9,400 nucleotides of DNA from positions 1-9,400 of the forward strand of contig CAZGLL010000040.1 of assembly GCA_964526225.1 (NCBI GenBank), read 5' to 3'. The DNA is from DRYM01 sp964526225. GTDB taxonomy: Archaea; Thermoproteota; Thermoprotei_A; EX4484-217-1. Under the pieces are notes generated by a model that saw only the letters and a list, made by a program, of their open reading frames with translations, was not told where the DNA came from and did not search any database. Numbering within the stretch: position 1 is the first letter of the stretch; every line of letters starts with the position of its first letter. Below, one piece after another: positions 5,339 through 9,400 of this stretch. The translations under genes and the position numbers were made by a program.

Positions 5339-6601
5339 TTATCCTCCGGTACAAACGTCCTCCTCCTTTCTTGAAAGGGTTCTTGAAAGCTTAATTATAG
5401 TTGTGAGAGCTTCGGCAAAGTATTCTATTTCTTCTTTTGTGTTGTATATGTATAGGCTTGCTCTTACTGTTCCTTTGAGACCCAATCTGTAATGTAATGG
5501 GTGAGCACAATGCAAACCACTCCTAACAGCAATACCAAACATGTCTAGTGCGCGTGCAACTGTATGATGATGTAGTCCTTTAATATTAAATGGTACTATT
5601 CCTCCGCGTATTTCTAAGTTTTTGGGACCATAGTATTCTACTTTATCTAATTCATCAAGGCGCTTCATAATTTCCATTGTTAGTTGTTTTTCGTGTTGTC
5701 TTATGTTTTGCATTCCTATTTTCATTAGGTATTTTGCTGCTTCAGCAAGGCCAACAGCACCAGCAACATTAGGAGTACCAGCTTCGAAACGCCATGGTAT
5801 ATCATGCCATACTACGTCATCTAATGTTACATCCTTTATCGTATCTCCACCTACTCTGAAGGGGACCATTTCCTCAAGTCTATCTTCTCTACCCCATAGT
5901 ACTCCTGTTCCCATTGGTCCTAGCATTTTATGGCCGCTAAATGCGAGAAAGTCTATGTCCCATTCTCTCACATTTACAGGCATATGAGGTACTCCTTGCG
6001 CACCATCAACTACGATGATTGCTCCTACTTGGTGTGCTATTTTAGCTATTCTCCTAACATCATTTATAGTGCCGAGAACATTAGACATCAAAGTAACAGC
6101 AACAACTCTAGTTCTTTCAGTAATAAGTTCTCCTAATTGTTCATATTTGAGTACACCATCATCTGTTATATCGACGTATTTTATTTTTGCTTTTTTTATT
6201 TTTGCTATGTTTCTCCATGGTAGCATGTTGCTATGGTGCTCCATTACTGTTAAAACAATTTCATCACCCTCACCAACATTAAACAAACCCCAAGAATAAG
6301 CAATAAGATTAATAGCATCCGTCGTATTGTAGGTAAATACTACTTCGTACCATGACTTCGCTCCTATGAATTTCGCTATTACCTCATGTGCTTCCTCATA
6401 CATTTCAGAAGCTTCCTGACTCAAAGTATGAAGACCCCTATGAACATTAGCGTTATACTTAAAATAGAAATTATTCATTGCCTCAATAACCTGTATAGGT
6501 CTCTGCGTTGTTGCTGCATTGTCGAAGTATACTAAAGGCTTATCACCTATTTTCCTTTGAAATATTGGAAAATCTTTCCTTATTTCATATGGGTCAAGCA
6601 T
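5339..6601 (-). CDS. sufS: Cysteine desulfurase, SufS/CsdA type
   Basis: A 420-residue PLP enzyme that would take sulfur from L-cysteine as a protein-bound persulfide, releasing alanine, for Fe-S clusters, thiolated tRNA or cofactors. Landmarks: YFDNAATTQRP at 25-35, EHHSN at 121-125 (His stacking on PLP), D199 in VVDGAQG, the PLP lysine K225 in FSGHK (221-225), MGTGVLWG at 230-237, the persulfide cysteine C365 in RSGLHCAHP (360-368), and VRASLYIYN at 379-387. The RSGxHCAxP context and short active-site loop mark group II (SufS) over group I (IscS/NifS). The tail after about residue 407 is an extension ending DVCTGG, with a second cysteine. No SufBCD, SufE or SufU is in the window; the partner is the thioredoxin-like gene 11 bases upstream. 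The ATG start is fixed by the usual DPYEIRKDFP beginning. Third-position codon use alternates in blocks along the gene. Confidence 0.95.
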   Translation of the reverse strand: MLDPYEIRKDFPIFQRKIGDKPLVYFDNAATTQRPIQVIEAMNNFYFKYNANVHRGLHTLSQEASEMYEEAHEVIAKFIGAKSWYEVVFTYNTTDAINLIAYSWGLFNVGEGDEIVLTVMEHHSNMLPWRNIAKIKKAKIKYVDITDDGVLKYEQLGELITERTRVVAVTLMSNVLGTINDVRRIAKIAHQVGAIIVVDGAQGVPHMPVNVREWDIDFLAFSGHKMLGPMGTGVLWGREDRLEEMVPFRVGGDTIKDVTLDDVVWHDIPWRFEAGTPNVAGAVGLAEAAKYLMKIGMQNIRQHEKQLTMEIMKRLDELDKVEYYGPKNLEIRGGIVPFNIKGLHHHTVARALDMFGIAVRSGLHCAHPLHYRLGLKGTVRASLYIYNTKEEIEYFAEALTTIIKLSRTLSRKEEDVCTGG

Positions 6602-6612
6602 TATTGAATCAC

Positions 6613-7230
6613 CTATTCCTTAGACTCTAATGAGAAAAGCGAGAGTAAAGCTTTAAGTAGTCTATCTGCTTGTGAAGCTTCCATAGGAGGTTTTATGACG
6701 GGAAGACCTTTTTCTGCTCTTAAAGCTCTATCTTTAAATGTTTTCAATACATAAATTAAATCCTTATGCTCAAGTACTCCTTCGTATCTTTCATCATAAA
6801 TTACTTTACCGTTTTTTACGTAAAGGAAAAGCGTCGTTGGTGACGCTTTAATTTTGAACTTATCGAAAAGATGAGACGCTTTTTTAGATTTACATTCATT
6901 AGAAAACCATCCACACAGAACTATTACGTAGGTGTAGGGGAATTCTCTACTATAACTTTCAATTATGGGAAACCATATTCCATCGTATCTTCTGCAAGCA
7001 TTACATTCCGTATTATCGAAGTACACTACATAGAGACCATCGGATAGCACATTTGTTTCATTTTCACTATAAAACCACTTACCTACATTTCTATCGTAAA
7101 CGTAAATTCCATGATCGGATGATGAAGTAACTCTTTCAAAATACTTCCTACGATACTCTACTTTACTTAACTTTTTAGCTATTTTCTCAAGAATTTTTGT
7201 TAACTCATTATCTTTGTTATTAATAGGCAT
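6613..7230 (-). CDS. Thioredoxin-fold protein with CNAC motif
   Basis: A 205-residue protein with a central thioredoxin fold. YVVYFDNTECNACRRYDGIW (67-86) is the strand plus active-site helix, with the redox pair C76-N-A-C79; ASPTTLFLYVKNGKVI (129-144) contains the cis-proline P131 facing the cysteines and the following strands. The canonical WCGPC is replaced by ECNAC, and two more cysteines occur at 106 and 113 in the segment before the cis-proline. About 60 residues of charged, likely helical sequence precede the fold and about 35 follow, both longer than in plain thioredoxin. There is no signal peptide or membrane segment, so it is cytoplasmic. It starts at ATG 7230 with GAGGA ten bases upstream. 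SufS follows after 11 bases, so the two are almost certainly cotranscribed; it may reduce or relay the persulfide of SufS. It could alternatively be a general thiol reductase. Confidence 0.85.
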   Translation of the reverse strand: MPINNKDNELTKILEKIAKKLSKVEYRRKYFERVTSSSDHGIYVYDRNVGKWFYSENETNVLSDGLYVVYFDNTECNACRRYDGIWFPIIESYSREFPYTYVIVLCGWFSNECKSKKASHLFDKFKIKASPTTLFLYVKNGKVIYDERYEGVLEHKDLIYVLKTFKDRALRAEKGLPVIKPPMEASQADRLLKALLSLFSLESKE

Positions 7231-7240
7231 TTACTTTCAA

Positions 7241-7287
7241 TCCTCATCTACAATTTACTCTCTAAGCACTACCCTATAATTAAATTA
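7241..7287 (-). promoter_or_regulatory. Putative promoter and ribosome site of the thioredoxin-sufS operon
   Basis: The minus strand carries AATTTAATTATAG (7275-7287), a TATA-like stretch predicting a start near 7256, and GAGGA (7241-7245) ten bases before ATG 7230. The leader would be about 26 bases. Neighbouring 7288-7334 is AT-rich without a gene. Confidence 0.35.
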
Positions 7288-7334
7288 TTTACGTAATATA
7301 TCAGCATAAAATAGTTTAACCCATAAAAGCTACC

Positions 7335-7357
7335 ATAAGATAAAATAATTATCTTAT
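7335..7357. terminator. Nine-base-pair hairpin over the stop codon of the 7927 gene
   Basis: ATAAGATAA (7335-7343) and TTATCTTAT (7349-7357) are perfect inverted repeats around the loop AATAA. The right arm contains the TAA stop (7349-7351) and the last codons of the upstream gene. On the minus strand CTTTTATGG follows about 7 bases later, a weak T tract. It may end transcription or protect the mRNA 3' end; the stem is AT-only except two pairs. Confidence 0.4.
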
Positions 7358-7927
7358 CCAATAACCCCTAGAGGAACATATTGCTTCGTCAACAACTATT
7401 CTAGGTGCTAAATAAACTTCGTACGTAATGCCTCTTTTCAAAGCTAGAATAACATTCCACGGCTTACAAAAACTATAGCATATGGACTTTACTTTCTCTA
7501 AATTACTCATTGAGGAAACGAATTTTACCATCTCATCATAGATCTTAGATAATGCTAACAATTTATCTATTATAACTTGTTTTTCATGGATATCATTTAC
7601 ATTCAAAACACATATCCTATTTCTCATATACATTTTATTTAATGTATTTGCTATTATCTCCCATTGTTTAAAACTTAGGGGAATAGGTGAATCAACAGCT
7701 ATGAAGCTTGTATAACCGTTTGTAAGTTCAACCCAAATGTCAAGTATGAAAACACCACTAAACTCTCTTTTTAAGCCATAATGTATGTTGACAATTTTCT
7801 CTTTTGGTACATATTTTTCTACAAATTTCAACACTAAACGTTTATTATGCAATAACTCTCGAGCACTACCCTTCCACACTATAAACTCATCTAAATATTC
7901 ACTATACACATACAAGGTTCTCAACAA
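7349..7927 (-). CDS. Hypothetical protein, 192 aa, TTG start
   Basis: I do not recognise this protein. It is soluble by composition, with no membrane segment or signal peptide, and reads as alpha/beta: strands near 2-8, 44-50, 57-66 (VFILDIWVEL), 73-79 (TSFIAVD) and 104-109, with helices at 84-100 and 113-140. Cysteines are at 106, 150, 154 and 184; C150-x3-C154 and C184 near the C-terminus could hold a metal or Fe-S cluster, but the set is too sparse to claim this. The D63/E67 and D79 acidic strands loosely recall nuclease-type folds without a usable motif. The start is one of two adjacent TTG codons (7927 or 7924); no ATG or GTG occurs upstream before TAA at 7957, and a TATA-like box 24 bases upstream suggests a leaderless mRNA. 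It is divergent from the ABC transporter genes. Confidence 0.65.
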   Translation of the reverse strand: MLRTLYVYSEYLDEFIVWKGSARELLHNKRLVLKFVEKYVPKEKIVNIHYGLKREFSGVFILDIWVELTNGYTSFIAVDSPIPLSFKQWEIIANTLNKMYMRNRICVLNVNDIHEKQVIIDKLLALSKIYDEMVKFVSSMSNLEKVKSICYSFCKPWNVILALKRGITYEVYLAPRIVVDEAICSSRGYWIR

Positions 7928-7946
7928 GGAATTACTATAGTTCTCA

Positions 7947-7956
7947 TATTTAAGTT
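7947..7956 (-). promoter_or_regulatory. Putative TATA box of the 7927 gene
   Basis: Minus-strand AACTTAAATATG carries a TATA-like core TTAAATAT centred about 24 bases before the TTG at 7927, the distance expected if the transcript begins at the start codon. No ribosome site is present. A CTCATA element (plus strand 7943-7948), matching half of the palindrome at 8016-8030, touches this box. Confidence 0.4.
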
Positions 7957-7981
7957 AACAATGTAATCGTTTTTAATGACT

Positions 7982-7997
7982 GAAAAGTTTATAAATA
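7982..7997 (+). promoter_or_regulatory. Strong archaeal promoter of the ABC transporter operon
   Basis: GAAAAG (7982-7987, BRE-like, purine-rich) followed by TTTATAAATA (7988-7997) is the clearest TATA box in the window. Transcription should start about 25 bases downstream, near 8018, giving a leader of some 40 bases that includes GGGAGG (8044-8049) ahead of ATG 8061. The TATA is also flanked by ATAAATA/TATTTAT arms (7991-7997, 8003-8009). Confidence 0.7.
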
Positions 7998-8015
7998 GAT
8001 AATATTTATTCTCTA

Positions 8016-8030
8016 TATGAGAAACTCATA
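8016..8030. promoter_or_regulatory. Candidate operator palindrome at the transcription start
   Basis: TATGAG AAA CTCATA is a perfect 6-base inverted repeat with a 3-base centre, lying on the predicted start site of the ABC transporter operon. The size and form fit dimeric archaeal regulators such as Lrp/AsnC proteins, which often govern amino-acid genes. Bound protein there would block polymerase. A single CTCATA copy occurs at 7943-7948, by the divergent promoter. Confidence 0.45.
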
Positions 8031-8060
8031 AATAAAATTTAATGGGAGGAAGTAAGTGTA

Positions 8061-8864
8061 ATGAATAAAACTTTAATTATTGCAGGTATTATTGTAGCAA
8101 TAATTATTGTAGTTACACTAGCATACTTCAGCATAGCACAAGAAGGAAAAGAAGGAGAATCAGATGTTGAAAAGATAAAGAAAAGTGGTAAGTTAATTGT
8201 CGGTACTTCAGCTGATTTCCCACCGTTCGAGTTTGTAAATAAAGAAACAAATGAAATAGTAGGTTTCGACATAGATATCGCTAAAGCAGTAGCTGACAAG
8301 CTTGGTGTTCAATTAGAAATTAAGGATATAAAGTTTGGTGCTCTAATACCTGCGCTTCAAAATGGAGAAATAGACATGATAATTGCTGGTATGACTATAA
8401 CTGAGGAGAGAGCTAAAGTTGTTGATTTCTCCGAACCATACTTTGAAGCTGACCAAGCAGTTTTAGTGAAAGCAGGTAATGAGGAAATTAAGAGCGTAGA
8501 TGACTTAGCAGGTAAGAAAATAGGTGTTCAATCAGGGACTACAGGTGAACTTTGGGTTGACGAAAATCTTGTGAAAACAGGCAAAGTATCGGAAGACAAT
8601 GTTAAAAGATATAATAAGTTTATTGAAGCAATTCTTGCGCTTAAAAAGGGAGATGTCGATGCTGTCGTTATAGATAAGCCTGTTGCTGAAGCATATGCTA
8701 AAACTGAAGGTGACGTTAAAGTAGCTCTCATAATAAAGACTGGTGAACAATACGGAATCGCTGTAAGAAAAGGATCCGATTTACTGCCTATAGTGAACGA
8801 AGTTCTTAAGGAGCTTAAAGAGTCAGGTAAGCTTGATCAGCTACTTAAGAAATGGTTTAGCTAA
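8061..8864 (+). CDS. Polar amino-acid ABC transporter, substrate-binding protein
   Basis: A 267-residue solute-binding protein of the SBP_bac_3 family (glutamine/histidine/arginine-binding type). Residues 5-25 are a hydrophobic anchor without a lipobox cysteine, so the protein is probably held to the outer face of the membrane by an uncleaved segment, then a polar EGKEGESD linker. The binding domain begins at about 36: GTSADFPPFEF (48-58) starts lobe 1, DIDIAKAVADKLG (70-82), GEIDMIIAGMTITEERAKVVDFS (102-124) with R117 expected to bind the substrate carboxylate, GVQSGTTGE (155-163), and D205 in VIDKPVA, expected to bind the alpha-amino group. All residues for an L-amino-acid ligand are present; which one cannot be told. 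Start ATG 8061, with GGGAGG 11 bases upstream. The permease gene follows after 43 bases; the ATPase gene probably lies beyond the window. Confidence 0.93.
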   Translation: MNKTLIIAGIIVAIIIVVTLAYFSIAQEGKEGESDVEKIKKSGKLIVGTSADFPPFEFVNKETNEIVGFDIDIAKAVADKLGVQLEIKDIKFGALIPALQNGEIDMIIAGMTITEERAKVVDFSEPYFEADQAVLVKAGNEEIKSVDDLAGKKIGVQSGTTGELWVDENLVKTGKVSEDNVKRYNKFIEAILALKKGDVDAVVIDKPVAEAYAKTEGDVKVALIIKTGEQYGIAVRKGSDLLPIVNEVLKELKESGKLDQLLKKWFS

Positions 8865-8885
8865 TAGCTAAATAACATCTTTTTT
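8856..8885 (+). terminator. Attenuator-like hairpin plus T6 between binding protein and permease
   Basis: TTTAGCTA-A-TAGCTAAA (8856-8872) is a perfect 8-base inverted repeat centred on the last base of the binding-protein stop codon; as RNA about six pairs with a 5-base loop would form. A T6 run follows at 8880-8885. Partial termination or 3'-end stabilisation here would yield more binding protein than permease, the usual stoichiometry in ABC importers. Confidence 0.5.
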
Positions 8886-8892
8886 ACCTAAT

Positions 8893-8898
8893 GAGGTG
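8893..8898 (+). promoter_or_regulatory. Ribosome site that fixes the permease TTG start
   Basis: GAGGTG, a good match to the archaeal anti-Shine-Dalgarno, lies nine bases before TTG 8908. A TAA at 8902-8904 closes the permease frame just upstream, leaving only GGA before the TTG, so no other upstream start is possible. Confidence 0.7.
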
Positions 8899-8907
8899 TG
8901 GTAAGGA

Positions 8908-9400
8908 TTGATTATAGATTCGTTAAAGTTTATTTTAAGCATTGTTCCTTTCATAGCGCAAGGTCTTACTGTAACGATACAAATTAGTTTAGCAGGGTTT
9001 GCTTTAGGAATGATTTTAGGAATAATTTTTGGATTAGGGAGGATTTCGTCCAACATAGTTTACCATGCAATTTCGTCGATTTATGTCGAGGTCATTAGAG
9101 GAACTCCTCTTTTTGTTCAAATACTAATAATATATTTCGGTCTTCCTAGCTTAGGGATAAACTTGGATCCTATAACAGCAGGTATTTTAGCTTTAGGCAT
9201 TAATAGTGGAGCATATCAAGCAGAAATACTTAGAGCGGGTATACAGTCAATACCTATCGAGCAACTTAACTCAGCCCTTTCACTTGGAATGACAAGAACG
9301 CAGGCAATGATATATGTTATTTTACCTCAAGCGATAAGGGTTGTAATACCAGCGCTTGTTAATGAACTCGTTATTTTGGTTAAGGATAGTGCGTTAGTTT
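8908..9400 (+). CDS. Polar amino-acid ABC transporter permease (3' end outside window)
   Basis: The first 164 residues of a HisM/GlnP-type permease, which would form the membrane channel (usually a dimer) of the uptake system with the preceding binding protein. The opening IDSLKFILSIVPFIAQGLTVT and the following hydrophobic stretch are the family's periplasmic gate and first membrane segment. A typical VIRGTPLFVQILIIYFGLP segment (about 62-80) comes next. The EAA loop that docks the ATPase reads EQLNSALSLGMTRTQAMIYV followed by ILPQAIR, including the invariant Gly (LGM). Usual length is about 215-230 residues, so roughly 50-60 residues are missing. The start is TTG, dictated by GAGGTG upstream; the first internal Met (residue 34) would cut off the first membrane segment. 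The frame is clean to the window end. Confidence 0.93.
   Translation, partial: MIIDSLKFILSIVPFIAQGLTVTIQISLAGFALGMILGIIFGLGRISSNIVYHAISSIYVEVIRGTPLFVQILIIYFGLPSLGINLDPITAGILALGINSGAYQAEILRAGIQSIPIEQLNSALSLGMTRTQAMIYVILPQAIRVVIPALVNELVILVKDSALV

Noticed and set aside
7262..7872. The 11-mer AGCACTACCCT occurs at 7265-7275 (promoter) and 7862-7872 (coding), and its 9-base core again inside the 5040-5065 hairpin.
   Set aside because: In 9.4 kb on two strands, dozens of 11-base matches are expected by chance, and one copy is inside a coding region.
7349..7927. Cas4-like or other CRISPR nuclease for the 192-residue protein, because of late cysteines and acidic strands.
   Set aside because: No Cas4 motifs, cysteine spacing does not fit, and there are no repeats or cas genes in the window.
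7991..8009. ATAAATA/TATTTAT inverted repeat over the ABC operon TATA box as a second operator.
   Set aside because: Made only of A and T in an AT-rich promoter; easily produced by the TATA box itself.
8039..8299. Minus-strand frame opposite the binding-protein gene.
   Set aside because: Lies within a well-supported plus-strand SBP gene and its leader; a shadow frame.

Overview
The window is AT-rich with very short intergenic gaps. It shows archaeal signals: TATA-like boxes about 24-26 bases upstream of genes that have no leader, GGTG/GAGG-type Shine-Dalgarno sequences, and GTG or TTG starts in four to five of twelve genes. Protein style (a SufS-like desulfurase without SufBCD nearby, archaeal-type MoaA/MoaC, ammonia-type NadE start, membrane-anchored solute-binding protein) fits a thermophilic archaeon, most likely Thermoproteota (crenarchaeal). 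I cannot name the species from sequence alone.

Layout. Bases 1-2583 (minus strand) are a compact operon read moaA > moaC > flippase-like membrane protein > nadE. NadE is cut by the window edge. It joins two early molybdenum-cofactor enzymes with NAD synthesis and a membrane protein of unknown substrate. Bases 2719-3945 (minus) are a class I/II PLP aminotransferase with its own leaderless-type promoter and a T-rich terminator. Bases 4049-5038 (minus) are an unrecognised protein with two membrane segments, whose ribosome site lies in a hairpin that touches the start codon. An AT-rich divergent promoter separates it from a 58-residue zinc-ribbon protein at 5158-5334 (plus), which is easy to miss.

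Bases 5339-7230 (minus) hold a thioredoxin-fold protein followed 11 bases later by a SufS-type cysteine desulfurase, probably a sulfur-mobilising pair. Bases 7349-7927 (minus) are an unrecognised 192-residue protein with a TTG start and a hairpin over its stop codon. From 7928 a divergent regulatory region drives a plus-strand polar amino-acid ABC uptake system: a solute-binding protein (8061-8864), an attenuator-like hairpin with a T6 tract, and a permease (8908 to the window end) that starts at TTG.

The least expected signals are: (1) the short zinc-ribbon gene; (2) the thioredoxin-SufS pairing; (3) third codon positions that switch in blocks between G/T and A/C endings inside the aminotransferase and sufS; (4) hairpins or palindromes placed exactly on a start region, two stop codons and a probable transcription start. 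I saw no CRISPR array, tRNA, rRNA, insertion sequence or phage gene. No clearly undescribed multi-gene defence or mobile system is visible.
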